A stretch of 64,000 bases of DNA from Bedellia somnulentella. Lineage: Eukaryota > Arthropoda > Insecta > Lepidoptera > Bedelliidae. The DNA is taken from the NCBI GenBank assembly GCA_963576735.1, contig OY755178.1, forward strand, positions 10,292,001-10,356,000. Direction: 5' to 3'. Below the pieces are notes generated by a model that saw only the letters and a program-made list of their open reading frames with translations, ran no database searches and had not been told where the DNA came from. Shown here one piece after another: positions 34,801-41,488 of the stretch. Made by a program: the position numbers and the translations under genes. Position 1 is the stretch's first letter. Every line of letters starts with the position of its first letter.

Positions 34801-34871
34801 CAAAAGTTTATACAAAGAAAATGATTGACGAATTTTTCGATGAAGAGGTTTTGTGTCGTCGACGTGCGTAA
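19677..34871 (+). CDS. GT10 alpha-1,3-fucosyltransferase, gene A (fucosyltransferase C-like)
   Basis: Family GT10 enzymes move fucose from GDP-fucose to GlcNAc of glycans in the Golgi. Exons: 19677-19853, 24907-25064, 29060-29314, 29673-29903, 34412-34871; all GT/AG with matching phases; 426 aa. Residues 9-27 form the single signal-anchor helix of a type II protein. A stem region follows. The catalytic domain shows the family motifs FNWSMSYR (190-197), DIPVPYG (201-207), VSNC (240-243), FENS (295-298), TEK (305-307), PPSSYIH and a final CRIC pair (Cys391, Cys394). The ATG at 19677 is chosen because it gives the anchor and matches gene B; an in-frame TTG lies 6 bases upstream. Introns of 5.1, 4.0, 0.36 and 4.5 kb are filled with repeats, and the last holds the assembly gap. 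The 'C-like' label is my best guess within GT10. Confidence 0.9.
19854..21283. other. Gene A intron 1, left part
   Basis: Mostly unannotated AT-rich DNA. Bases 20380-20612 resemble a worn Helitron-like 3' region (TTAGCCGATTTGACTG ... TCTGTCGGGTCAGCTT) without a terminal CTAG. Confidence 0.35.
21284..21615 (+). repeat. Family S2 copy, diverged
   Basis: Head AGTCAAATGGATAGGACAGC, B-box region and CGGGCCTACACCAATT are readable, then CAAGCAAAACGTGGGTACTG. It lies in gene A intron 1. Confidence 0.6.
22078..22325 (+). repeat. Family S1 copy, full length
   Basis: TGTGTAGTGTCGGCTTAGC at the head; tail GTGAGTATATGTATGCATG. It lies in gene A intron 1. Confidence 0.85.
22385..22900. repeat. Two damaged family S1 copies
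   Basis: 22385-22505 is a plus copy lacking its middle (GGTTGGAGAACCGTGAGTAT joins directly to the tail). 22650-22900 is a minus copy with many changes. Confidence 0.55.
23200..23335 (-). repeat. LINE-R 3' end
   Basis: The minus strand carries CGATCGATAATCTCTGCC and CCCAATGGGAATAATGG, the closing part of the LINE seen at 32220-32545. Confidence 0.5.
23400..24316. other. Gene A intron 1, unassigned part
   Basis: No coding or repeat ends recognised, apart from an S1-like head scrap near 23605 (CCAACACTGCGCGGCAT). Confidence 0.3.
24325..24452. mobile_element. GC-rich 128-bp palindromic MITE with 8-bp duplication
   Basis: GGGCTTTTCGGCCCACAAG returns as CTTGTGGGCCGAAAAGCCCC, and GGACGAAAC as GTTTCGTCC. 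Outer bases are GGGGGCTGGGGC and GCCCCAGCACCC. ATGAATTA is duplicated exactly (24317-24324, 24453-24460), as for hAT elements. It lies in gene A intron 1. Confidence 0.85.
24635..24730 (+). repeat. Family S1 tail half
   Basis: Begins AAATTCCAAAAGTGGCTGAG and ends GTATGTATGTAC. It lies just before gene A exon 2. Confidence 0.7.
24907..25064 (+). CDS. GT10 gene A, exon 2
   Basis: Residues 60-111 and part of 112. NWKTSNLGSILFKN opens it, and KTFIVLIWKYYNWLRQRH is the first strand of the GT10 N-terminal lobe. Acceptor TTTTTCAG, donor GTATGG. Confidence 0.85.
25195..25405 (+). repeat. Family S1 copy
   Basis: Plus copy about 130 bp after gene A exon 2, with a small insertion in the TACGTAAGAGGC region and a shortened middle. 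Confidence 0.75.
25406..26263. other. Gene A intron 2, unassigned
   Basis: AT-rich, no recognised feature. Confidence 0.3.
26267..26404. mobile_element. Harbinger-type MITE, CGCCCGATTT family, copy 1
   Basis: 138 bp with about 38-bp inverted repeats (CGCCCGATTTCTAAATTGAG inward). TAA is duplicated at 26264-26266 and 26405-26407. The second copy at 29952 has the same length. Both lie inside gene A introns. Confidence 0.85.
26560..26760 (+). repeat. Family S1 copy, head missing
   Basis: GATTTTTGGGCGATGCGGTT to CTTGAGTACATGTATG. Confidence 0.7.
27003..27250 (+). repeat. Family S1 reference copy (TATG-tailed SINE-like element)
   Basis: A well-preserved example of the most abundant repeat here. 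The head GTGTAGTGTCGGCTTAG folds on itself with ACACTACCCC. Next come GTAAGAGGCGACTAACGGTA, GGGCGATGCGGTTGGAGACC, and an internal hairpin (GCTGAGGAATTTCTAATTCC then TTAGC). The tail CTACCCCTTCTAGGGATT then GCCGTGAGTATATG runs into (TATG)n. It has no coding capacity and no tRNA boxes in the head. It resembles microsatellite-associated interspersed elements reported in moths and butterflies; the name is not important, the copy number (about 35 in 64 kb) is. Confidence 0.9.
27590..27920. repeat. LINE 3'-UTR fragments (same family as 42480-43128)
   Basis: AGGTGTTTTGTAAAGAGAAG and, further on, ATCTCTATTTTTTGAACGTC match the 3' region of the reverse-transcriptase relic in gene B. Confidence 0.5.
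27905..28070 (-). repeat. Family S1 copy, shortened
   Basis: CCAAAAAGAGGTAGCCGG to CCGGCACTACACGGC. Confidence 0.65.
28560..28995 (+). pseudogene. LINE-R: reverse-transcriptase C-terminal region, decayed
   Basis: Broken frames spell a pattern usual at the end of RTE-like LINE polyproteins: a region encoding KYESR, then CRVRNRV, then FRHIERMQENLIKEILEPM-like text (HIER-M is the key part), ending with TAGTCTCAACTTACCCCAAC and GGGAACAAAAGGCG. Several frames are needed. It lies in gene A intron 2, only 65 bp before exon 3. Confidence 0.5.
29060..29314 (+). CDS. GT10 gene A, exon 3
   Basis: Residues 112-196 and part of 197. Contains CSVKNC, the DADAVVIHL strand, LKQRWIFLTDEAP and the family motif FNWSMSY. 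Confidence 0.9.
29485..29560 (+). repeat. Family S1 head fragment
   Basis: CTTAGTGTCGGCTTAGAATA to GAGGCGACTTGGG, inside the short intron 3 of gene A. Confidence 0.6.
29673..29903 (+). CDS. GT10 gene A, exon 4
   Basis: Residues 197-273 and part of 274. IESDIPVPYGR, VSILVSNCLKYR and the VDVFGKC strand of the donor-binding lobe. Confidence 0.9.
29952..30089. mobile_element. Harbinger-type MITE, CGCCCGATTT family, copy 2
   Basis: 138 bp, TAA at 29949-29951 and 30090-30092. It starts only 49 bp after gene A exon 4. It is very similar to copy 1, which suggests recent activity. Confidence 0.85.
30400..30650 (-). repeat. Family S1 copy, full length
   Basis: (ACAT)n then ATACTCACGGCTATAAATCC, through to GCCGACACTACACAGC. 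It lies in gene A intron 4. Confidence 0.85.
30716..31020 (+). mobile_element. Family T4 relic split by a family S1 insertion
   Basis: The left T4 end (GTTCGTGAAAACTTCATGAG) is at 30727 and the inner right arm (GGTGTCGATTTTTTTCTTTT) at 30991. Between them a minus S1 copy (30762-30975) replaced most of the core. Confidence 0.5.
31052..31671. mobile_element. 620-bp MITE with nested hairpins and 8-bp duplication
   Basis: TIRs of about 120 bp open GGCTTATTCCGATTATCCAC. Each TIR contains its own palindrome CCGATTATCCACCC ... GGGTGGATAATCGG. GCTTTAAT is duplicated exactly (31044-31051, 31672-31679). The sequence at about 33946-34016 shows the same host DNA without the insertion. Worn relatives lie near 35035-35070 and 35425-35490. 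An 8-bp duplication suggests hAT or P type. Confidence 0.85.
31680..32220 (+). repeat. Family R3 copy, 3' part, broken by the assembly gap
   Basis: GAAGCTTAAAAAATGGAGTA, GTTTCGTTAAAATCCGTCGA, a GACA microsatellite, and the end TTATTATAAGTATAGATA match 45440-45770. Confidence 0.65.
31722..31921. other. Assembly gap (200 N)
   Basis: Exactly 200 undetermined bases, a usual placeholder length, so the true size is unknown. Open frames reported across it are artefacts. Confidence 1.
32220..32545 (+). pseudogene. LINE-R C-terminal and tail, copy 1 of a direct repeat
   Basis: MLMWFGHIEMMDENK is the usual 'WFGHxERM' signature of an RTE-like LINE C terminus, followed by RPRKTYLDPIENILIK, KWRTIVSAYPNGN and the tail GGGCGTGAGTATACGGAAG. 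It holds stops. It lies in gene A intron 4. Confidence 0.6.
32333..32689 (+). repeat. About 357-bp direct repeat, first unit
   Basis: Nearly identical to 33202-33557 over the LINE tail and about 150 bp of following non-LINE DNA, so the duplication is segmental and not two independent LINE insertions. Confidence 0.8.
32690..32797 (+). repeat. Family R3 3' end fragment
   Basis: TTGCATTTTTGGCATCAGTA to TTATTATAAGTATAGATA, joined directly to the end of the direct repeat. Confidence 0.6.
33202..33557 (+). repeat. About 357-bp direct repeat, second unit
   Basis: Begins CGTAAAACTTATCTAGATCA and ends AGGCAGCTATATAT. A few single-base changes from the first unit. Confidence 0.8.
33940..34045 (-). 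repeat. Family R3-like 5' part and empty-site paralogue
   Basis: The region GGCTTAAATTGATGAAAATC to AATTTTGGCCGTTGC matches both flanks of the 620-bp MITE at 31052-31671 without the insert. It continues to a CTACCCGTGTGAAC end resembling the R3 start in reverse. Confidence 0.5.
34070..34328 (-). repeat. Family S1 copy, full length
   Basis: ACATACCTGCATACATATAC to CCGACACTACACGGC, ending 84 bp before gene A exon 5. Confidence 0.85.
34412..34871 (+). CDS. GT10 gene A, exon 5
   Basis: Residues 274-426 and stop. Donor-site motif YLAFENSECKEYFTEK, then GAVPIIMGP, PPSSYIHIDNYNSPKELAEF, CRIC. Acceptor TTTTATAG. Confidence 0.95.
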
Positions 34872-35950
34872 CTAAGATTTTATTTAATATATTTATTTTT
34901 AGAATATAATAATTCGGTTGTATTATTCAAGTAAATCTGATGTGTTTGAAATAACTCCTAGGCCCTAAACTCCTGGGACAGGGACAGAAGAGGGGATTAA
35001 TTGAAAAAAGGTGGATTTATGGAAATTCTTGTATAATTATCCACCCTGAATTGGGTCCTTCCAACCCTTCCGAGCTTTATCCTAACAGTTTTTTTTTATA
35101 AAACAGTAGTATAGTTATTGTCGCTTCTTTACTTGTGACATATCTTTAGCCCATTCCAAGATTGTATTTTTATCCTTTTGGTTACGTAAAATTTAATTTT
35201 TGGGATAAAAGAATGAAGCTATATTTTATTACACTTAAATTCAAAGAATCTACAAAAAACCGACATCAATTTGATACTAAATAAATCAAAGAGTTTGTAT
35301 CGTTGCTATATAGAATTTTCAGCTATATGCTATACTTGAAATTGAGATGTCATTTGTGCTATGGAGTTACAAACATGGTGAACTAATGGGATGCACCCAA
35401 ATCAATATAAATAATAATATTATTCACCCCGTTCAGGGTAAAAATCCAATAATCCCGTTTTAGGGAGGATTTGTGGAATAAACCAGCAGAGGTATTCATT
35501 AGTTATTCTTAATGTAAATATCAAATTATTCGAAGTGTATAATAAAACATCACAATAAATGAAAAAAAAAAACATTATGATAATGAAATCTTAGAATAGA
35601 ATAACTCTTTATTACACATCAAATACAAATTTACAAATGAAATTATCATACAGTTTACAGTGAGGTAGGTACAATTGGCGGTCTTATCGCTAAAAGCGAT
35701 CTCTTCCAGACAACCTTTGGAAGGTGAGATCGGTAAATTGGTTATCTGGAAGGTGAATTTACGTATTTTTTAGGGCATATAATATAGATAGCTGGTAATT
35801 AACTGTTACCTTGAATGAAAAATTAATAATGTTCTGTGTCTAGTTGAAGGGGTGAATTATTTTATGAGTTTTTAATATGCAAAATATAGTTTCATATGTC
35901 TCTACATGGAAGCAAGATAGATGTGGTGTCCAAGATAAATCATGATTAAG
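34872..35950. other. Spacer after gene A
   Basis: Gene A's 3' UTR should be here; no clear AATAAA is close to the stop. It holds worn pieces of the 620-bp MITE family (ATTATCCACCCTGAATTGGG at about 35036; CACCCCGTTCAGGGTA at about 35425). Confidence 0.4.
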
Positions 35951-35954
35951 ACGC

Positions 35955-36205
35955 TTGGTGTCAGCTTAGAATAGCATGTACCTATTTTAACCCGTTAATG
36001 TCGCTAGAGAGGGTGGGGAGATTTTGGAATAATTGTGGGCGATGCGTCTGGAGACCCATTACCAATCGACCTTTTCTTTGCCAAATTCGTTATATTTTTT
36101 CCGTATTAAGCTACTGAATAATTTCAGAAAATTAATAATTTTCAATAACGAAGCTCTGGCTTGCCCTTTCGGATTTTTAGGCGTGAGTGTATGTATATGT
36201 AAATA
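35955..36205 (+). repeat. Family S1 copy, diverged
   Basis: TTGGTGTCAGCTTAGAATAG to GGCGTGAGTGTATGTATA. Confidence 0.7.
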
Positions 36206-36279
36206 TAAACTGTTTCTTTTGAGGAACTACTTTAACTATACTATTGCCAAGAACAAGATGCAGCGATCAAGTTAGTTAG

Positions 36280-36965
36280 ACATATATACTCACGGCTATA
36301 AAAGCCTAGAAGGGGTAGCCAGAGCTAAGGAATTAAAAATTCCTCAGCCACTTATGGAAATGTGAGTGGGGAAAAGATGGTAAAAATAAAGGGTGTTGGT
36401 GATGGGTCTCCAACCGCATCGCCCAACAATCCCTTAAAAGCCCAAATACCGTTAGTCGCCTCTTACGTACACCCACCGGAAGAAAGTGGGTAGTGCTATT
36501 CTAAGCCGACACAACACAGCAAACATACATACACACATAACACATACATACATAAACTAACGGCTATAAATACTTAAGAGCTTGGAATCTCCTCTGCCAC
36601 ATTTGGACGTTGATACGGGACAAGATGGCAGAAATAAGGTATTGTTATGGGATTCCAACCGCATCGCCCGAAAACCACTTTACAAAAGACCCATACCCAC
36701 AAGGGTACCCCACACCTCTTAATAATACCTATGGATAGAAAAGGGTTGAAAAGGAAAGTGACATTCTAAGCCGGCAATACACGGCATTATTTATATTTTG
36801 AAGTTGAGTAGAGAAAGAATGGTAATTAAAGAAAAAATCTATATCTCTATATATATATATCTAGTAAATACTTCAGAAGCCCCAAACCAAAAGCCTAAGT
36901 TGCTTTTTACGATGCGCGGGTAGAAAAATATTTGCGCTATATTAAGCCGACACTACGCGGCATCT
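36280..36965 (-). repeat. Three consecutive family S1 copies
   Basis: Three minus copies of decreasing quality lie back to back: 36280-36525 (nearly complete), 36535-36790 (diverged), 36795-36965 (5' and 3' eroded). They share orientation. Confidence 0.75.
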
Positions 36966-37269
36966 TATTTCACTTATATTATTTATTTGAAATAGAGAGG
37001 TCACAATAATTTTCACCATATTTTTCTCTGTTAACTATTTTCTTATTTAAATGATAAAAGCTCCGAAACACACAAAAAGATGATTAATTTTGGACACCTT
37101 TTTTATATGGTTTCCATGGGGATACCCGTTATAAATACGATTTTTCTTATTACCAAACTTAATATATTATTTATCTCTAAGTTGATAGATTGATTAGAAC
37201 AATTTATTAAAAAGGAATAGTTAGTAACCTGGTTTTAGTAAAATATTTCCTATCATATACATACGTATA

Positions 37270-37366
37270 TAATATACCATCTTTTCCCCACTCAACTTTT
37301 CAAAAGTGGCTGAGGAATTTCTAATTCCTTAGCTCTGGCTACCCCTTCAAGGGATTTATAGCCGTA
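37270..37366 (+). repeat. Family S1 tail half
   Basis: CCATCTTTTCCCCACTCAAC to GGGATTTATAGCCG; the TATG tail is cut off. Confidence 0.7.
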
Positions 37367-37439
37367 TTTATTCCTGAAAAATAAGTTTAAATTTGTTTTT
37401 CTTCGAACTGAATTTCGACTGGCAACCGCCCGAGTGGGG

Positions 37440-37665
37440 CACACTTCTCTAATAAATAAAGGAAAGTAAAATTTCGACACAGGCGGGAATCGAACCCGTG
37501 ACCTCGGGTATACGCCCCCGTCGCTCTGCCAATTCAGCTACCGTGTCACTGGCTGCCAGTGCGAAATTCTTCTATCCTTTGTTTCTTTTGCACTTTTAAA
37601 AGGTTTCTGTCCTTTATTTTATCCTTTATTTATTAGTAATAGATCCCACATGAGGTTTTCAGGTG
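37440..37665 (-). mobile_element. Family T4 with tRNA-like core, best arms
   Basis: Left arm AATAAATAAAGGAAAGTAAA, right arm TCCTTTATTTATTAGTAATA, then ATGAGGTTTTCAGGTGAAC. The arms are inverted repeats around the tRNA-like core at 37476-37547. Confidence 0.65.
37476..37547 (-). repeat. tRNA-like core, second complete copy
   Basis: 72 nt. Acceptor GACACGG with CTGTGTC, T arm GGGTTCGATTCCC, D arm present, and the same non-standard anticodon arm (GGG then GCGTATA then CCC) as at 9166. Confidence 0.6.
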
Positions 37666-37669
37666 AACA

Positions 37670-38144
37670 AACACACTTCTTTAGTTCGGGCTCCTGTTCT
37701 AGGACTTTTCTCTGCTTGACAGTGTTCAAAAGATTATAAGCTATATTGCAAGGTAATAAATTGCATTATTGTGTACCATATTTTTGTGAGTTCGCTCTTC
37801 TGTTTAGTTAGTACCTTCATGCTTAAGACATTAGTATTCAATCTTCTATATTAATACTTCCAGGCTCAAAGATTCTGGTCGACCACAAACCGGACGAGGA
37901 CGTCTAAGGAGAATTTGATGAACCTCAAATACCAAAAACAGCATTGGTACAAAACCGTGTCAAAAATGGAGCAGTACCAATATTTTTGTTTTTTTAAGCG
38001 GATTTACCATGGATTTATCAATACAGAGTATTGAGTACTAGTATGTGTCCTAAACAAGGATGTCTTACTAGATCGCTGTATCTCGTTCTAAGTAGGGTGA
38101 CCAACTGTCTTTTAGGTTACTAAAATACTTGTGTAACTTACATA
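37670..38144. other. Intergenic, nothing recognised
   Basis: No coding region or repeat ends identified. Confidence 0.3.
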
Positions 38145-38610
38145 CAAATACTCACGCCCATAAATCCCAAAAATGGGCTGGCTAGAGTTTGCGAGCTAGA
38201 GACTCCTCAGCCACATTTGGAAGTTAAAAAGGGAAGAGATAGTACAAATAAGTACTTGTGTTTACATATTCTAAAATTATACATACATAAATACATATCT
38301 CACGCTCTCACTCACGCCATTACTTACCATTGGGGTAAATAGAGACTACCGATCGCCACTTTGTACGATCCTGGCAAACCTCTTAAGCTTCGTTTACATC
38401 CATCAATATTTTCATACATGGTCTTTTATTCTTCGTTCTACAGATTTCTTAATTAATACAATAAAAAATCAAGAAAGAGTAGAGGAAAAGATGGTAAAGT
38501 AAGGAATGATTGGTAAGGAGTATCCAGTCAATAACTACAAAGGCCTCAAAACCCTACGTCACCTTCTACGGCGCCAGCGGGGAAAAATATAATCCTGCTA
38601 TTTTAAGCTA
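38145..38610 (-). repeat. Family S1 copy interrupted by a LINE-R end
   Basis: The S1 tail half (38145-38255) and head half (38465-38610) are separated by a minus LINE-R 3' end (38285-38410: CTCACGCCATTACTTACCAT, GATCGCCACTTTGTACGATC). Confidence 0.6.
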
Positions 38611-38847
38611 ATTTTATTATTAGTTATTTGAAATAAAAAGGTCATGCACAATTGACTCACTTAATGCCAAAAGGTTTGAATTAGAATGGTTACAATAGTT
38701 TTGCCATATTTTTTATACGTACTATTTTCTTAATTAAATGATAAACGCTACGAAACGAAACACACGAAAAGATTCTTGGACACCATATTTATTCTGCTGC
38801 AATAGGGATGCCTTTAATAAACATTATTTTGTATATTGCCCAAAATA

Positions 38848-39285
38848 GGCTATTTGACTGTAATAAAAATATACATTTCTTTTATTTCATTAGTCTTAAT
38901 ATTTATTTTTTGGAGCAATATGTAATAATGCGAGATAAAAATAATACATTATTTCACTAAAATCCGTCTTCTAAAATAAGTATTTTTGATGCAACTGTCA
39001 CGTGACTAAAAACGAACGTGATTGGCTATTTCTATAATGACGTAGATTGCACATAAACAGACTGTGTATCGCTTCGCTCATTGGTGTTTAATGCGGAATT
39101 GACGTCATTTGTGCTACAGCCGCCATATTACTTAAAGTCGCGTTTTCGCGGCACATTTGAATATTGCATTTTCTTTTTCGATTTTTTAATAAAATAGCTA
39201 AAATGAAGACAGAAATATATTTTTTAGGGCTCCTTATAAACAAATTAACACCGTAAGATAGTTTTCAAAACTTAGTCAAATAGCC
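38848..39285. mobile_element. MITE with GGCTATTTGACT ends and TA duplication
   Basis: 438 bp. GGCTATTTGACT and AGTCAAATAGCC close it, with TA at both sides (38846-38847, 39286-39287), as for Tc1/mariner types. The interior is unusually GC- and CpG-rich (GACGTCATTTGTGCTACAGC and neighbours). Confidence 0.7.
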
Positions 39286-39744
39286 TATTATTGTATCGTC
39301 AAGTTGATAGACGAAATAATAATTATAACATTTTACTTAAAAGGAAAAGTTAATAACCTGCTTTTTATTATATAATCCCTACTAATCCTCCGTTAATTCA
39401 GTTAATACCTCCATGATATTTTATTTACCCATATACGTTTGAAACCCTTCGTGTGAATTGGCACTTGGTCGGTTTTTACATGTTTTTTAGCCATTTCAGA
39501 GAAACTTATTAAGAAAATATCATAGGTCTGTGGTGTCAAATATGTTTGTTATTTAGCATATTCCTTGAAATAGCTTCGTACGTTGCCACAAATGAAAGAA
39601 TTGAATTGAATTGTCAGTATATTTGATGTAATATTTCCACACGATCTAATTAAACATTAATTTACTGAAAATTTATTAAAGAATACACATAGGTAAGCAT
39701 GAATTAGTTTGAAATGTACAACAACCAATCAAGCTCAGTGATTA

Positions 39745-40035
39745 GAACATGAAGATATATTTAGCCATGTGACTGTGTATTCGTACAAAACGGCGATAGA
39801 CCTGCCCCCTATTACGTGATTACACTGTCCAAGCAAAACGTGGGTACTCTGAACACTAGTAGCATGAGGCTTCTGAGAGCGTGTATGTCACATGAGAAAT
39901 GAGAAACTGACAGATTTTGTATGGATAATCTGTCAGTTTGTCGTTTCTCATGTGACATACTCGCTCTCACAAGCCTCATGCTACGGGGGCAGGTGACAAT
40001 GTCACAAGATGGTCAGAAGTATAAGTACCTCTAAT
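39745..40035 (+). repeat. Family S2 copy, 3' part, split by a palindrome
   Basis: CCATGTGACTGTGTATTCGT through CAAGCAAAACGTGGGTACTC, then the palindrome (39860-39983), then GGTCAGAAGTATAAGTACCT. Confidence 0.65.
39860..39983. mobile_element. 124-bp near-perfect palindrome
   Basis: TAGCATGAGGCTTCTGAGAG pairs with CTCTCACAAGCCTCATGCTA, and GTCACATGAGAAATGAGAAA with its complement, around a centre near 39921. It is probably a tiny foldback MITE. Confidence 0.8.
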
Positions 40036-40160
40036 AAATAAAGGAAAGAAAAATTTCGACACCCGCGGGGATCGAACCCACGACCTCCGGGTATATGACG
40101 GAGGCGAAATTTCCTTTATTTATTAGTAATAATCCCAACATGAGGTTTTCATTAACAAAC
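40025..40160. mobile_element. Family T4 copy, core collapsed
   Basis: Left arm AATAAATAAAGGAAAGAAAA, half of the tRNA-like core (CGCGGGGATCGAACCCAC), then right arm TTTCCTTTATTTATTAGTAA. Confidence 0.6.
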
Positions 40161-40329
40161 ATTCTTATTATACAAGTACCTCTGCCAACCCCTGCGTGGA
40201 TATACGACGTAAACGTTTAGGTTTGAGTTTGAATTATTTATTTCGTGTACTAATAATATACAGTGATTGCAGCAGCCCCCTATTAGATCTTACTGCTTTT
40301 CAGTAATTTTGCAAATAAGATAGTGAAAT

Positions 40330-40465
40330 AAATAAAGAATAAATAAAGGAAAGAAAAATTTCGACACAGGCGGGAAAAAAAAACAATTTTTCTTTCCTTT
40401 ATTTATTCTTTATTTATTAGTAATAATCCCCACATGAGGTTTTCATGAACAAAAAGATTTAAATT
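40330..40465. mobile_element. Family T4 copy with almost no core
   Basis: The two arms face each other across GACACAGGCGGGAAAAAAAA, making a near-perfect foldback; the outer end CCCCACATGAGGTTTTCATG is present. Confidence 0.65.
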
Positions 40466-40556
40466 AAGATAGTGAAATGTAGAGGAAGTGCAAAGGTCTG
40501 TACATAACATAAATAGACAACAAATATATAGTATTTTCTAAGATTTTCACGATTGC

Positions 40557-40742
40557 ACATTATAATTGAAACAACTTTTGAAGGTAGTTAGTATTAATAA
40601 TTTTATAGTACTGTATAATGACAAATAACACCTCAGTCTTCCCGTGACCATGATAACTGAAAAGTTTTCGAAACGTCGGGCTTTAAAAATAATGTAATAA
40701 TACGCGATTAAAATATCCGAATATCAAAAGTTGTTTCAATTA
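40557..40742. mobile_element. MITE copy 2 (family of 2438-2639), interior flipped
   Basis: The same TIRs and the same left flank as copy 1, but the middle (CAGTCTTCCCGTGACCATGA here) is the reverse complement of copy 1. Confidence 0.65.
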
Positions 40743-40744
40743 TA

Positions 40745-41311
40745 ACAAATATATTTTACCAAATTAGTTACGATTTATAGTCAAATAACAAAAAACTGGA
40801 TGTGTGCATTGCATACTCATTTTATTATAATAATACATATTTTAAACGAGGGTTTCATCAAATTCATAGCATGGTATCGTACAAAGCTAAACTTTCAGAT
40901 TTAGTTTTAGTATATACTTTCATATAGGCCGTCCTCAAAAATCGTGTACCAAGCAGATCCAAGCGAGACAAAATTGAAAGCCTTTTATATTTATATGTCT
41001 GACAGGAAGAAAACAAAAAACAAATGACTGACGAAATTATTTATTTTTCTAGTGGCTGTATAAAATATTTACACATGACTCATGATGATCAGCAGGTCAT
41101 TTTTGAGACCGTTCTAATCAGTATCTATAAAATTAATAATAAAATCACAACTCAAGTGTTAAAAATACATGCCAGTCATTTCTTTGTGTTGTAAGTTCCG
41201 GCTTTTAGCACCCTGATTGAATCCTAATAACAGTGCTATTGTTTTCAGTTACATTTCCGCACAAATTATTGAAATGTTGGAATGAGTTATTTAAATCTTT
41301 AATAATTCAAA
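40745..41311. other. Upstream region of gene B
   Basis: Presumed promoter and leader of gene B. AACAGTGCTATTGTTTTCAG just upstream resembles AACAGTGCGATTATTTACAG before gene A, so the duplication included some 5' flank. No TATA element is convincing. Confidence 0.4.
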
Positions 41312-41488
41312 ATGAGGTTAAGGGCGTATAAAAAGATTCATTTATCAATATTTTTCGTGTGCTCCTTCATATTATTGCTTAATCTAATTCTCATTTGGAA
41401 TAGAAAGAAAATTGCTGATGTTAAAGCTGTGGATTTGATACCAGAGCCAGAAAATAATAGGGTGGAGGAGTTCTATCAACAACGAAAG
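41312..41488 (+). CDS. GT10 gene B, exon 1
   Basis: Residues 1-59: MRLRAYKKIH tip, anchor, stem to FYQQRK. Donor GTTTCT. The start aligns exactly with gene A. Confidence 0.85.
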
